64,000 nucleotides of DNA from Devosia sp. ZB163 (GCF_028613635.1 NZ_JAQRMY010000003.1:446787-510786), one strand, 5' to 3'. Shown: positions 37,706-46,727, counted from the stretch's first letter. Notes: generated from the sequence alone by a model not told the origin. Numbers and translations: made by a program.

Positions 37706-37721
37706 GCTAATATTTATTAGC
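37706..37721. promoter_or_regulatory. LacI-type operator 1
   Basis: GCTAATA-TT-TATTAGC: 7-bp inverted arms, two-base centre, located 17 bases before the GH2 start codon. Shares GCTAA/TTAGC half-sites with operator 2 at 37769. Confidence 0.6.
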
Positions 37722-37768
37722 ATTTGGCATATGGCTAGCGTCTTTCCCCACACTACGCAAGCCTTCGG

Positions 37769-37788
37769 CTGCTAATGGAGTTTAGCAG
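37769..37788. promoter_or_regulatory. LacI-type operator 2
   Basis: CTGCTAA and TTAGCAG, perfect 7-bp arms separated by six bases. Lies 63 bases (about six helical turns) centre-to-centre from operator 1, between the divergent GH2 and LacI genes; spacing would allow looping. Confidence 0.6.
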
Positions 37789-37851
37789 GGGCAGTTGCGC
37801 ATGGCCCCTCGCGGCTGATAGTGCTGGCCCTGGAGGACGTTGGAGGTACGG

Positions 37852-38880
37852 TTGGCGAAGCGGCCGACGATGATCGACATTGGGGAGCGCGCCGGGGTCT
37901 CGCAGGCCACGGTGTCGCTCGTGCTCAATCGCGTGTCCAACGCGCGCGTCGCCGAGGCGACCCGGCAGCGCGTGCTCGAGGCAGCGGATGCGCTCGGCTA
38001 TCGCAAGGGCACCCAGCACCACGTTCCCGACAACAAGACGCGGGTGATTGGCCTCCTCATCGACGAGGTCACGACGACGCCGTTCGCGACGCCCTTCATC
38101 GAGGGGGCGCGCGAAGAGGCGGCGCTGCAGGACGTGGTGGTCGCGACGTTCTGCACGCGCGGCGATGCCAAGCTCGAGGGGCTGGCGCTCGATATGCTGC
38201 TGCAGCACGATGCGATCGGCGTGCTCTACACGAGCCTGATCACGCGGCCGGCCGAGCCGCCCGAGCGGCTGCGCGACGTGCCGACGGTGATGGTCAACTG
38301 CTACGACCGGAACCGGCTCTACCCCTCGGTGGTGCCCGCCGATGTGACCGGTGGGTTTGCGGCCACGGAAGCGCTGCTCAAGGCGGGGCACAGGCGCATT
38401 GCCCACCTCGCCGGCGAGAACTGGATCGAGGCGTCCGAGGATCGCGAGCGCGGCTACCGGCAGGCGCTGGCCTCATGGGACGTGCCGATCGACGAGAGCC
38501 TGATCCTGCGCGGCGGCTGGACGATTCCCGGCGGACGGGAACTGGCGTTGCAACTGCTCGACCTGCCGAGCCCGCCGACGGCGATCTTTGCCTTCAACGA
38601 TCGCATGGCGGTGGGGGCCTATGACGCGCTGCGCAGCCGGGGCCTGAGCGTGCCGCATGACATATCGGTGGTGGGGTTCGACAACGAGGACACCAGCGCC
38701 TATCTCGAGCCGCCGCTGACCACGGTGGTGCTGCCGCACGAGGAGATGGCGCGCTGGGCGGTCGGCACGCTGCTCGACGAGCATTTGCCCGTCGCGTCGC
38801 CGCGGCGGATCAAGATCGAGTGCCCGCTGATCGAGCGCGGCTCTATTGGGCCGGTGCCGGTGCGGGTTGCTGCGGAGTAG
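37852..38880 (+). CDS. LacI family transcriptional regulator
   Basis: 342 residues from TTG 37852, chosen because GGAGG lies five bases upstream and because it gives the standard LacI opening M-A-K-R-P-T. Helix-turn-helix at about 7-27 (A-G-V-S-Q-A-T-V-S), hinge near 50, then a periplasmic-binding-protein-like sensor domain with F-N-D-R-M-A near 250 and V-G-F-D-N-E-D. It should repress the divergent GH2 gene and probably the importer through the two GCTAA palindromes; inducer unknown, likely a mono- or disaccharide. Confidence 0.92.
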   Translation: MAKRPTMIDIGERAGVSQATVSLVLNRVSNARVAEATRQRVLEAADALGYRKGTQHHVPDNKTRVIGLLIDEVTTTPFATPFIEGAREEAALQDVVVATFCTRGDAKLEGLALDMLLQHDAIGVLYTSLITRPAEPPERLRDVPTVMVNCYDRNRLYPSVVPADVTGGFAATEALLKAGHRRIAHLAGENWIEASEDRERGYRQALASWDVPIDESLILRGGWTIPGGRELALQLLDLPSPPTAIFAFNDRMAVGAYDALRSRGLSVPHDISVVGFDNEDTSAYLEPPLTTVVLPHEEMARWAVGTLLDEHLPVASPRRIKIECPLIERGSIGPVPVRVAAE

Positions 38881-38952
38881 GTCGCTTCCCTTTTTCACAG
38901 GTGCTGAGGGGTGGTCGAGGCAGGGCTGCGCTGATCGCGACCTGCTGAGACG

Positions 38953-38990
38953 CTGACCCCGGCCCTCTCCCCTCAGGGGAGAGGGGGCGA
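38953..38990. repeat. GC-rich palindromic repeat, single unit
   Basis: CCGGCCCTCTCCCC-TCA-GGGGAGAGGGGGCGA. Lies between the convergent LacI gene and the membrane acyltransferase gene and supplies that gene's stop codon (38973-38975). May act as a terminator for both. Confidence 0.75.
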
Positions 38991-40046
38991 TGTGGCTCGG
39001 ACGCCGGCTCGCCATTCCGGCCGGGCTTTCCCGAACCGCTCCCAGGCGTACCAGCCAAGCGACAGGACGACGAGAATTGTGACGGTCACGATGGCCGCGA
39101 CCAGTGTCGTGCGCACCGGCTTGCCCATGAGGTGCCGGGTGAGGAAGAAGCCAAGATTGGTGAGGACGAGGAAGCTCAGCACGTGCCGCCCCGGCGTCAG
39201 CAGGATGTCGGGGATGCGAACGCGGCTGGCGACCCAGCGGCTGAGGGCGAGATAGGCGAGGAGGATCGCTGCGGGCCCGACGATCCAGAGGATGGTGGGC
39301 GGGAAGCGCTGCGGGAAGCCGCCCGTCTCGTAGGTGACCCAGAACAGGTAGCCGGTGATCGCCAGCGCCGGGACGAAGTGCCAGCCCCGAACCGGATGGC
39401 TGCCGTACCAGATGCCGAGCAGGAACCAGGGCAGGTAGGGCAGAAGCGGGAAGTTGGCGAAACCGGTGTGGCTGACGAGGGTCGGCAACAGCGGGAAGAT
39501 CGCGCCCGTCGTGTAGAAGGTCGTGAGCAGGCAGGCGGCGCTGACGCCGGCGAGCAGCCAGGGGTTGCGGCCGATGGCGAGCAGGGCGGGGCGCGCGAAC
39601 AGTTGCACCACTGCCAGCACGAAGAAGGTGGCGAGGAACTCGCTCCAGCCGAACAGGCGCTGCATGGTCAGGACGTCGAGCGCGAGCTCGAGGTTGAGCG
39701 GCTTGCGATCGACCCAGATGGCGAAGGCGAAGGACGAGGCATAGACGGCAAGCAGCAGGAGCAGCACCGGCCGCAGCCGTTCGAACCAGGTGCGCTTGCG
39801 TCCCTCGGGCTTGGGCAGGCCGAGGCCGAGGCCGAAGGCGAAGATAAAGCCCGAAAAGCTCACGAGGTTTGCGTATTCGGCAAAGATCGCGGCGTCCGGC
39901 TTGGGCCGGAAGGTGACGAGCTGGATGACGTGCGCGCCGACCATGGCGACGACCAGCAGGGTCTTGATGAGGTCGAGGTCCTGCGCGCGGGAGGCGCTGG
40001 TGCCTGGTCGGGGTTCAGGGGAGCGGGTCGAGTTCGGGCCAGCCAT
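38973..40046 (-). CDS. Polytopic membrane protein, acyltransferase-like
   Basis: 357 residues from ATG 40046 with about ten hydrophobic segments. The opening D-L-D-L-I-K-T-L-L-V and overall layout resemble the HGSNAT/DUF1624 and acyltransferase-3 group of membrane acetyltransferases (OpgC-like), which modify glycans, but no catalytic residue stands out. The start overlaps the GH43 stop by 32 bp, implying co-translation. The last six or so codons and the stop lie in a palindromic repeat, so the native C-terminus may have been replaced. Confidence 0.6.
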   Translation of the reverse strand: MAGPNSTRSPEPRPGTSASRAQDLDLIKTLLVVAMVGAHVIQLVTFRPKPDAAIFAEYANLVSFSGFIFAFGLGLGLPKPEGRKRTWFERLRPVLLLLLAVYASSFAFAIWVDRKPLNLELALDVLTMQRLFGWSEFLATFFVLAVVQLFARPALLAIGRNPWLLAGVSAACLLTTFYTTGAIFPLLPTLVSHTGFANFPLLPYLPWFLLGIWYGSHPVRGWHFVPALAITGYLFWVTYETGGFPQRFPPTILWIVGPAAILLAYLALSRWVASRVRIPDILLTPGRHVLSFLVLTNLGFFLTRHLMGKPVRTTLVAAIVTVTILVVLSLGWYAWERFGKARPEWRAGVRATSPPLP

Positions 40047-41010
40047 CTGCAGTCCATCGGAGGGGCGAGAACTGGAGCTTGGACACTCCGAGGTCGTCAC
40101 CGTCGTAATAGTGGTAGGCGAGCATGTCGCCCCTGGTGGTGCGGATCGCTTCCTGCCCGCCGGGGCCGATGAAGCGGCCGGTCTTGCCGAGGAGCAGCGT
40201 GCCGCCGCCCTCGAGCATCGGCTTGCCGTCCTTGTCGAGGTAGGGGCCGGTGACGCTGTCGGCGCGGCCGATGCGCATGTTGTAGGTGCTGTCGAGCTGC
40301 TTGCAGCACTGGTCGAAGGAGACGAAGAGGTAGAACCGGCCGTCGTGCTCGAGAATGCTCGTCGCCTCGATGCCGGCGCCCTGGCGGGAGGCGAGGTCGT
40401 AGGTCGGGGTGTCCTCGGCGAGGAGCTTGCCGGTGACGGGATCGAGCTCGCGCATCTTGATGCCGTTCCAGAACGAGCCGTAGGCGAGGTAGGCGCGGCC
40501 GTCAGTCGTGTCGATCCGCCAGGGGTCGATGGCGTTCCAGTCGTCCTTGCCGTTGGACTTCAGCACGAGGCCCTGATCCTGCCAGCCCTCGCCGGGCTTG
40601 TCGGGATCGAGCGCCGTGCTGGTCATGAGGCCAATGGCGCTGGTGTTGATGCCGAAGGACGAGACCGAATAGTAGAGGTACCAGGTGTCGCCGTGCTTGC
40701 TGACCGAGGGCGCCCAGATGTTGAGCGACTGGTAGCCGAGCTCCTTGCGCTGCCACTTGGGGACACCCTTGCCGATCGAGCCGGCGTCGGTCCAGGCAAT
40801 GCCATCGGGTGACGTCTTCGCCCGGATCGCACCGCGATAGAGGCCGCCTTCCTGGCCGGTCTGGAAGGCGACGTAGCGGCCATCGACCTCGATGATGCTC
40901 GGATCGTGGATGCGGACATCGCCGGTGAGGGCGGGCTGGGCTTGCTCCGCGACGGCGGGAGCTGCGCATAGCAGCAGGGCCGCCACGAGGGCGGCGCGGA
41001 CCAGACGCAT
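40015..41010 (-). CDS. Secreted GH43 glycoside hydrolase (arabinan endo-1,5-alpha-L-arabinosidase-like)
   Basis: 331 residues with a Sec signal peptide (about 1-21, A-V-A-E). Five-bladed propeller of GH43: catalytic base Asp36 in H-D-P-S, W-A-P-S at 99-102, pKa-modulating Asp162 in A-I-D-P-W and general acid Glu215 in I-E-A-T-S, all present. Subfamily resembles arabinanases, releasing arabino-oligosaccharides from plant pectin side chains in the periplasm or outside. Divergent from the lytic transglycosylase gene. Confidence 0.9.
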   Translation of the reverse strand: MRLVRAALVAALLLCAAPAVAEQAQPALTGDVRIHDPSIIEVDGRYVAFQTGQEGGLYRGAIRAKTSPDGIAWTDAGSIGKGVPKWQRKELGYQSLNIWAPSVSKHGDTWYLYYSVSSFGINTSAIGLMTSTALDPDKPGEGWQDQGLVLKSNGKDDWNAIDPWRIDTTDGRAYLAYGSFWNGIKMRELDPVTGKLLAEDTPTYDLASRQGAGIEATSILEHDGRFYLFVSFDQCCKQLDSTYNMRIGRADSVTGPYLDKDGKPMLEGGGTLLLGKTGRFIGPGGQEAIRTTRGDMLAYHYYDGDDLGVSKLQFSPLRWTADGWPELDPLP

Positions 41011-41201
41011 CGCTCTCCTCCAGCGCGATGAATGGGGCTGCAGGCATCCCAGAGTTGGGGGCGGGATGTCAACCGATCACGCAATCGGGAACGCAGGCTT
41101 AACGCGATCTTAAGTCCGATCCGCAAAATCGTCATGAAAACCGGGCACGTGCGCCCAGTCAGTTGCCGCGTTTCCGGCGAGTCGTTTGTGCCGAGGCTTT
41201 C

Positions 41202-42413
41202 ATGTACCGCGTTAACAAGCCCCTCTCCTCCATTTCCCGTCGTTCGTTCGCGCTGGGTGCCGCCGCCCTCGTGGCGTCGTCTGCTTTCACGCCGGCTTTT
41301 GCCAGTGTCGACAGCTTTGTCGACGGCGTGTGGAAGCGGGCCAAGGCCCGTGGCGTTTCCAAGCGCGTCTTCGATATCGCGATGGGCGAGTTCTCGCCGT
41401 CCGGCAAGGTGATGGAACTGAGCCGCAAGCAGCCCGAGTTCGTGAGCACGGCCGCCGACTATGTCGGCAAGCGCGTGACCGAGACGCAGGTCGGCAAGGG
41501 CCAGGGCATGAGCGGCGAGTGGGAGCAGACGCTTGCCGCCGTCAGCTCGCGCTACGGCGTACAGGCCGAAGTCATCCTCGCCATCTGGGGCATCGAAACC
41601 AACTATGGCGGCTATATGGGCGGCACCAACTCGGTGCATGCCCTGGCAACGCTCGCCTACGGCGGCTATCGCGCCGACTATTTCGGCAGCGAGCTGATCA
41701 CGGCGCTCGAGATCCTCGAGGGTGGGCACGTCCGGGCCAAGAACATGGTCGGCTCATGGGCCGGCGCCATGGGGCATCCGCAGTTCATGCCGTCGAGCTT
41801 CATGAAGTACGCCGTCGACTTCAAGGGCGACGGACACAAGGACATCTGGGGCTCGGTGCCCGACGCGATGGCCTCGATCGGGAACTACCTGCGCTCGTTC
41901 GGCTGGCGGCCCGGCGAGACATGGGGTTACGAGGTAAAGCTCCCACGCGACTTCAACTACCAGAACGTCTGGAGCGGCATCAACGCGACGCTCGGCGACT
42001 GGAACGGCGTGGGCGTGAAGCGCGCGAACGGCAAGGCGTTTCCGCGGGCCAGCGATGTGGCGCGGCTCTACATGCCGATGGGCGGCAACGGGCCGGTCTT
42101 TGCGGTGCTCGAGAACTTCGGCGTCATCAAGCGCTACAACAACTCCGACAGCTATGCCCTTGCAGTTGGCCATCTTGCCGACCGGATCATCGGCAGCCGC
42201 GGCTTCGTTTCGACCTGGCCCAAGGACACGGCGCTGACCAAGGACGACCGCAAGCAGTTGCAGGCCAAGCTGATCAAGCGCGGCTACGAGCTGGGCACAC
42301 CGGACGGCGTCATCGGTCCGAAGACCCGGGCGGCCGTGATCGACTGGCAGAGCCGGTCCGGACTGCTGCCGGACGGCCATGTGTCGGGCAATTTGCTGCG
42401 GGCGCTGAGCTAA
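41202..42413 (+). CDS. Lytic murein transglycosylase (MltB-like) with peptidoglycan-binding domain
   Basis: 403 residues from ATG 41202. The N-terminus has a twin-arginine signal (S-R-R-S-F-A-L at 12-18) and cleavage near residue 35. SLT_2 domain (about 38-330) with catalytic Glu132 in W-G-I-E-T-N-Y-G, G-A-M-G-H-P-Q-F-M-P-S downstream, then a C-terminal PG_binding_1 domain (about 345-403, D-G-V-I-G-P-K-T-R-A-A-V). Cleaves glycan strands to 1,6-anhydro ends in the periplasm. Monocistronic. Confidence 0.93.
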   Translation: MYRVNKPLSSISRRSFALGAAALVASSAFTPAFASVDSFVDGVWKRAKARGVSKRVFDIAMGEFSPSGKVMELSRKQPEFVSTAADYVGKRVTETQVGKGQGMSGEWEQTLAAVSSRYGVQAEVILAIWGIETNYGGYMGGTNSVHALATLAYGGYRADYFGSELITALEILEGGHVRAKNMVGSWAGAMGHPQFMPSSFMKYAVDFKGDGHKDIWGSVPDAMASIGNYLRSFGWRPGETWGYEVKLPRDFNYQNVWSGINATLGDWNGVGVKRANGKAFPRASDVARLYMPMGGNGPVFAVLENFGVIKRYNNSDSYALAVGHLADRIIGSRGFVSTWPKDTALTKDDRKQLQAKLIKRGYELGTPDGVIGPKTRAAVIDWQSRSGLLPDGHVSGNLLRALS

Positions 42414-42460
42414 GTCTCAGCCGCTGCTGTCGCGGGTAAGTGAAATCAGTAAAAATGCGT

Positions 42461-42491
42461 GGCGGCATAAGGGTACGTCCTTAATGCCGCC
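42461..42491 (+). promoter_or_regulatory. Hairpin between mltB-like and GGDEF/EAL genes
   Basis: GGCGGCAT (42461-42468) and ATGCCGCC (42484-42491) with a further near-match AAGG/CCTT inside. Could terminate the upstream gene or structure the leader of the GGDEF/EAL mRNA; no U-run. Confidence 0.35.
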
Positions 42492-42529
42492 CCAACTACT
42501 CTCGGCTGTGTTCAGCGGACGAGAAGACC

Positions 42530-44557
42530 ATGCAGAAGCGTGGCGTGCCTATATCTCCAGACAAGAGATCGACACTGCGTCTGGCGGAGGTGGCGTGGCC
42601 GTTCATCGCCATTATCATCCTGCAGGCCGCCCTCGCTACTTTCAGTCTCCAGGTGGTGACTTCGCTGCGAGCCTATGTTGCCGGCGAGAGCTTGTGGTCC
42701 AAGGGCCAGCATGACGCGATCTACTTCCTCAACCGTCATATAGACACGACCAATCCCGCCTATCTCGTGCGCTACAAGACGGCGCTCGACGTGCCCATGG
42801 GAGATCGCGACGGGCGGCTGGCGCTCGAACGGCAACCGTCCGATCGGTCCGCGGCGGCTGCCGGATTCGCGAGGGGCGGTCATCACCCCGCTGACATCCC
42901 CGGGATCATCTGGGGTTATGAGAACTTCACCTGGTTCCCCTACATGCGGGTGGCGATGGAGCATTGGCGCAATGCCGAGCCCTCGCTGTTCCAGCTACAG
43001 GAACTGGCCGACGAAGTGTCGACGACCGAACAGGCTTCGGGCGCGCAGCGGCAGGCCTGGAAGGCGCGCCTCGACGGGATCTACGATATCGTACGGCCAC
43101 TTGCCCTCGCATACTCAAGTACTCTGGGAGAGGGGACCCGCTTCGTCCAGAGCTTGCTGCTGGCCGCCAACCTCGCCATGGCGGCGGGGTTCGTGGCGCT
43201 GACCATGTGGCGGCTCAGCAAGTTCGTGCGGCACCGGCGGGCCATCGAAGATGAGCTGGCCTGGCTTGCCTCGCACGACGACCTGACGAAGCTGCCGAAC
43301 CGCTCGGCATTCGAGCGCGCGGTGAGCGCGACGCTGGCCGACGGAACAGCGCGGGCGGTGATGTTCATCGACCTCGACCAGTTCAAGGTGGTCAACGATA
43401 CCGGCGGGCACGCGGCGGGCGACAGGCTGCTCCGCACCATCGCGGAACAGGTGCCGGGGACGCTGGGGAACCACGCGCTGCTGGCCCGGCTCGGAGGCGA
43501 CGAGTTCGGCGTGCTGCTGACCACGCCGACCGATCGGGAGGTCACCGCCATCGCCAACCGGCTGCGCCACACGCTGGCCGAGCTGCCCTTCATCTGGGAG
43601 GGGCAGCATTTTGTCGTCAGCGCCAGCATCGGCCTCGTGCGGCTGGGGCGGGAGAAGCACACGCTCGAATCCGCCATGCGCGCCGCCGACATCGCCTGCT
43701 ACATGGCCAAGGAGAAGGGGCGGAACCGCGTCCATGTCTACGCGGCCGACGATACCGAGCAGGCGGAACTGGCGGGCAACATGGGGTGGGTGCAGCGGCT
43801 GCAGGCCGGGCTCGACGAGGATCGGTTCGTACTCTACGCGCAGGAGATCGTGCCCATCAGCGCACAGGCCGGTCACGGTTATTGCGAGATCCTGATGCGC
43901 CTCAGCGAACGGGGCGAACTGGTGTCGCCGGGCCGGTTCATCCCCGCGGCCGAGCGCTTCGGGCTGATGCCGCAGCTCGACCGGTGGGTGGTGCGCAAGG
44001 CGCTCGAGACCATCGCGGCACGGCTGGCGCGGGGTGTGGGTGGCGATGCCACGTACTCGATCAACATTAGTGCGCTGACCCTGTCGGACGAGGCTTTCGT
44101 GCCGTTCGTGCGGCAGCAGCTGAAGCGCACGCAGGTGCCGGCGCAATCGCTGTGCTTCGAGATCACCGAGACGGCGGCGGTCGCCAATCTCGAGCGGGCC
44201 AATGCGTTCATCAGCGCGCTGCGGCAGATGGGTTGCCGGTTCGCGCTCGACGATTTCGGCGCGGGCATGTCGTCGTTCCACTACCTCAAGCGGCTGCCGG
44301 TCGACTGGATCAAGATCGATGGCGGGTTCGTGCGCAACATGCTGCGCGACCGCACCGACCTCGCGGTGGTGGAGATGATCAACCACCTGGGGCACGTGAC
44401 GGGGATGAAGACGGTTGCCGAATTCGTGGAGTCGGCCGAGATCCTCGTCGCGCTGAGGGGGATCGGGGTCGACTACGCGCAGGGCTACCACGTGGCGAGG
44501 CCGCAGCCGTTCCTGGCCGACCCTGTGGTCGAGGAAGAGCAGCGGCTCACCGCGTAG
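42530..44557 (+). CDS. Membrane GGDEF/EAL cyclic-di-GMP signalling protein
   Basis: 675 residues. Two membrane helices (about 20-42 and 203-225) flank a ~160-residue periplasmic sensor. The GGDEF domain (about 240-410) has an intact G-G-D-E-F at 322-326, but no R-x-x-D inhibitory site at the usual position. The EAL domain (about 420-670) reads C-E-I-L where E-A-L is expected, keeping the glutamate; D-D-F-G at 574-577 and K-I-D-G are intact, so phosphodiesterase activity is plausible. Either or both activities are possible. Single gene, terminator shared with the convergent aldo/keto reductase gene. Confidence 0.9.
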   Translation: MQKRGVPISPDKRSTLRLAEVAWPFIAIIILQAALATFSLQVVTSLRAYVAGESLWSKGQHDAIYFLNRHIDTTNPAYLVRYKTALDVPMGDRDGRLALERQPSDRSAAAAGFARGGHHPADIPGIIWGYENFTWFPYMRVAMEHWRNAEPSLFQLQELADEVSTTEQASGAQRQAWKARLDGIYDIVRPLALAYSSTLGEGTRFVQSLLLAANLAMAAGFVALTMWRLSKFVRHRRAIEDELAWLASHDDLTKLPNRSAFERAVSATLADGTARAVMFIDLDQFKVVNDTGGHAAGDRLLRTIAEQVPGTLGNHALLARLGGDEFGVLLTTPTDREVTAIANRLRHTLAELPFIWEGQHFVVSASIGLVRLGREKHTLESAMRAADIACYMAKEKGRNRVHVYAADDTEQAELAGNMGWVQRLQAGLDEDRFVLYAQEIVPISAQAGHGYCEILMRLSERGELVSPGRFIPAAERFGLMPQLDRWVVRKALETIAARLARGVGGDATYSINISALTLSDEAFVPFVRQQLKRTQVPAQSLCFEITETAAVANLERANAFISALRQMGCRFALDDFGAGMSSFHYLKRLPVDWIKIDGGFVRNMLRDRTDLAVVEMINHLGHVTGMKTVAEFVESAEILVALRGIGVDYAQGYHVARPQPFLADPVVEEEQRLTA

Positions 44558-44564
44558 GTGGGGT

Positions 44565-44586
44565 GACGCCGGCTCAAGCCGGCGTC
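44565..44586. terminator. Bidirectional terminator hairpin
   Basis: GACGCCGGCT, loop CA, AGCCGGCGTC: perfect 10-bp stem between the convergent GGDEF/EAL and aldo/keto reductase genes, overlapping the latter's last codons. Confidence 0.65.
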
Positions 44587-45593
44587 GGGGCCTCGGGATC
44601 GATCAGGCCGGCCGAGGTCAGGTCGGACCAGAATGCGGCCGGTATCGCCTCCTGCACGAAACCGACGTTGGCCGTGACCTCCTCGGGCCTGGCGCCGCCG
44701 GGGATCACGGAGACCACGGCGGGATGGGCGAGGGGGAACTGCAGCGCCGCGGCCTGGAGCGAGACGCCGTGGCCGGCGCAGACCGCCTGGATGCGGCGGG
44801 TCTTGTCGAGGATATCGGGCTCGGCGATGCCGTAGGCGTAGCGCGCGCCGGGGATGGGGCCGGTAGCGAGGATGCCCGAGGCATAGGGGGCGCCGACGAT
44901 GACCGAGATGTTCTCGTCGACGCACCGCTTCAGCCCGGTCCGCAGCGCCGACTGGTTGAGCAGGGTGTAGGGCATCGCCACGATGCAGAAATCGAGCTGC
45001 ACGCGCGGGGCGATGGTATCGAGCGAGTCGGCGTGGTTGAGGCCCATGCCGATGGCCTTGATGTGGCCGGTGCGCTTCAGTTCCTCGAGGGCGCGGATGC
45101 CGCTCGCCTCGAGATCCTCGAGCTTCGGGCCGCCGGGGCTGGCAGCTGCTTCGGGATCGTGGATGAGGAGCGCGTCGATGGTGTCGAGGCCGAGGCGGAG
45201 CAGGCTCTGCTCGTAGGAGCGCATGATGCCGTCATAGGAATAGTCCCAGACGATCTCCATGTTCAGTCCGCCGCCCCAGGGGGTGCGGTCGAAGGTGCGG
45301 GGATCGGCGGGGCGCTTGAAGTAGCGGCCGACCTTGGTGGTGATGACGAACTCGTCGCGGGGCTTGTCGATGAGGAAGGTGCCGGTGCGCAGCTCGCTCA
45401 GACCCCGGCCGTAGAACGGGGCCGTGTCGTAGTAGCGGACGCCGCCATCCCAGGCGGCCGCCAGCGTGGCGTTGGCCGTGTCGCCCGAGACGCGGTTGTA
45501 CATCCCGCCCAGGTGCGCCGCGCCGAAGCCCAGCGGCGGCAGCGACAGGGAGGTTGCGGCGACCTGGCCGCGATCGGAAAGCTTGATAGTCAC
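44574..45593 (-). CDS. Aldo/keto reductase (L-fucose/D-threo-aldose dehydrogenase-like)
   Basis: 339 residues from GTG 45593; GAGGAG lies upstream in the minus strand and the AKR fold begins at once. Catalytic tetrad: Asp56 in Y-D-T-A-P, Tyr61, Lys87 in I-T-T-K-V and His145 in L-I-H-D-P. The P-L-G-F-G-A opening and size match the group oxidising L-fucose or related deoxy sugars, or pyridoxal. Next to it is a sugar-lactonase amidohydrolase, the expected following step, so a fucose/rhamnose route is the best reading. Confidence 0.85.
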   Translation of the reverse strand: MTIKLSDRGQVAATSLSLPPLGFGAAHLGGMYNRVSGDTANATLAAAWDGGVRYYDTAPFYGRGLSELRTGTFLIDKPRDEFVITTKVGRYFKRPADPRTFDRTPWGGGLNMEIVWDYSYDGIMRSYEQSLLRLGLDTIDALLIHDPEAAASPGGPKLEDLEASGIRALEELKRTGHIKAIGMGLNHADSLDTIAPRVQLDFCIVAMPYTLLNQSALRTGLKRCVDENISVIVGAPYASGILATGPIPGARYAYGIAEPDILDKTRRIQAVCAGHGVSLQAAALQFPLAHPAVVSVIPGGARPEEVTANVGFVQEAIPAAFWSDLTSAGLIDPEAPTPA

Positions 45594-45693
45594 AGAGTCA
45601 TCTCCTCGGGGGCGTAGGTGAAGTGCTGGTTCAAAAGGAGATCTCCTCCGTGTCGTCGTATTCCGTGACCGATCCGGGCCGGTCGCGCCTTGA

Positions 45694-46581
45694 TCAGGCG
45701 GGGATGCGGTAGAACTTGCGGGCGTTGTCGCGGAACAGGCCGGCCCGCTCGGTTTCCGAGAAACCGGCGGTGATGTTGTCGAAGGCGCGCCAGACCGTGC
45801 GGAAGTCCGAGTAGAGCTTGTCGACCGGGAAGTTGGACGCAAACATCGCGCGCTCCGGGCCGAAGGCCTCGATGGCCTCGAGGACGAGCGGGCGGATGCT
45901 CTCGGTGGTCCAGCCGTGGTCGAGCATTCCCAGCCCGCTGACCTTGGCGACGATGTTGGGCTGGGCGGCGAGGGTGCGAAGGCCGGCCTTGTACTGCTTC
46001 CAGCCGGCCAGATCGCGATCGGCCCACATACCGGTGTGGTTGAGGATGATGCGGGTGTCGGGTGCCGCGGCTGCGAGGGCGGCGGCCGCGTCCATCTGGT
46101 GGGGGTAAAGCTGCAGGTCGAAGCTCAGGCCGCGCCGGCCCAGTTCACGCAGTCCTTCAAGAAACTGCGGCACCGCCATCAGGTCGCGCGAGACGTAGCT
46201 GCGGGCCGGGTTGGCGTGCATGTTCACCACTTGCCGGATGCCGCGGAAGATGGGGAACGCCTGGTGCCGGTCGAGCAGGGCAGGGAATTCCGGCGAAGTC
46301 AGGTCGCCGTTGCCGACGATGACCAGCGGCAGCGGGTTCGCGTCGGCGACCTTCTGCAGGGTCTCCGTTTCCTTGATCGGGTCGGTCGGGAAGGCCTCGA
46401 CGTGGACGGCGCCGACGATCTCGAACTCGTCGCCGCCTTCCTCGAGGTATTCGTCGATCAGGTAGCTGCGGCAGATGGCGGCGTTGGCGCCGCCTTTGCC
46501 GGGCTTTTCGAAGTGCGGGTAGATGCGCGTCCAGAGATCCCACAAATGGATATGCGGGTCGACGATCTGCAGTCTGCTCAT
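45694..46581 (-). CDS. Amidohydrolase family lactonase (L-fuconolactonase-like, COG3618)
   Basis: 295 residues of the Amidohydrolase_2 fold (PF04909). Metal/active-site elements: D-P-H-I-H at the N-terminus (His10, His12), an N-H-T-G-M motif near residue 180 and S-N-F-P-V-D near 250. Members open sugar lactones such as L-fucono- or L-rhamnono-lactone. It is the upstream partner of the aldo/keto reductase gene (100-bp gap). It is not PhnM: that enzyme is longer with different metal motifs. Confidence 0.82.
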   Translation of the reverse strand: MSRLQIVDPHIHLWDLWTRIYPHFEKPGKGGANAAICRSYLIDEYLEEGGDEFEIVGAVHVEAFPTDPIKETETLQKVADANPLPLVIVGNGDLTSPEFPALLDRHQAFPIFRGIRQVVNMHANPARSYVSRDLMAVPQFLEGLRELGRRGLSFDLQLYPHQMDAAAALAAAAPDTRIILNHTGMWADRDLAGWKQYKAGLRTLAAQPNIVAKVSGLGMLDHGWTTESIRPLVLEAIEAFGPERAMFASNFPVDKLYSDFRTVWRAFDNITAGFSETERAGLFRDNARKFYRIPA

Positions 46582-46727
46582 GGTCCCCTCCGGTCCGGTG
46601 TCGCAGCCGGAGGTGGCAGTGCCTCCGCTGCTGTTCGCTGCGGCTTTCCCCGGGCCGCAGAACGGCCGGGATGTCAGTTGACCGGACGAGTCAAGTCAAC
46701 CGGGCGGGGCTAAGACTTTCGGGCGGG

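Noticed and set aside
35179-37710. 843-aa plus-strand open frame opposite the GH2 gene
   Set aside because: Shadow frame: the minus strand encodes both GH2 catalytic glutamates in context, and the plus frame has no recognisable domain.
45694-46581. Amidohydrolase next to the phosphonate operon as PhnM
   Set aside because: Too short, COG3618-type motifs and opposite pairing with an aldo/keto reductase; it belongs to sugar lactone opening.
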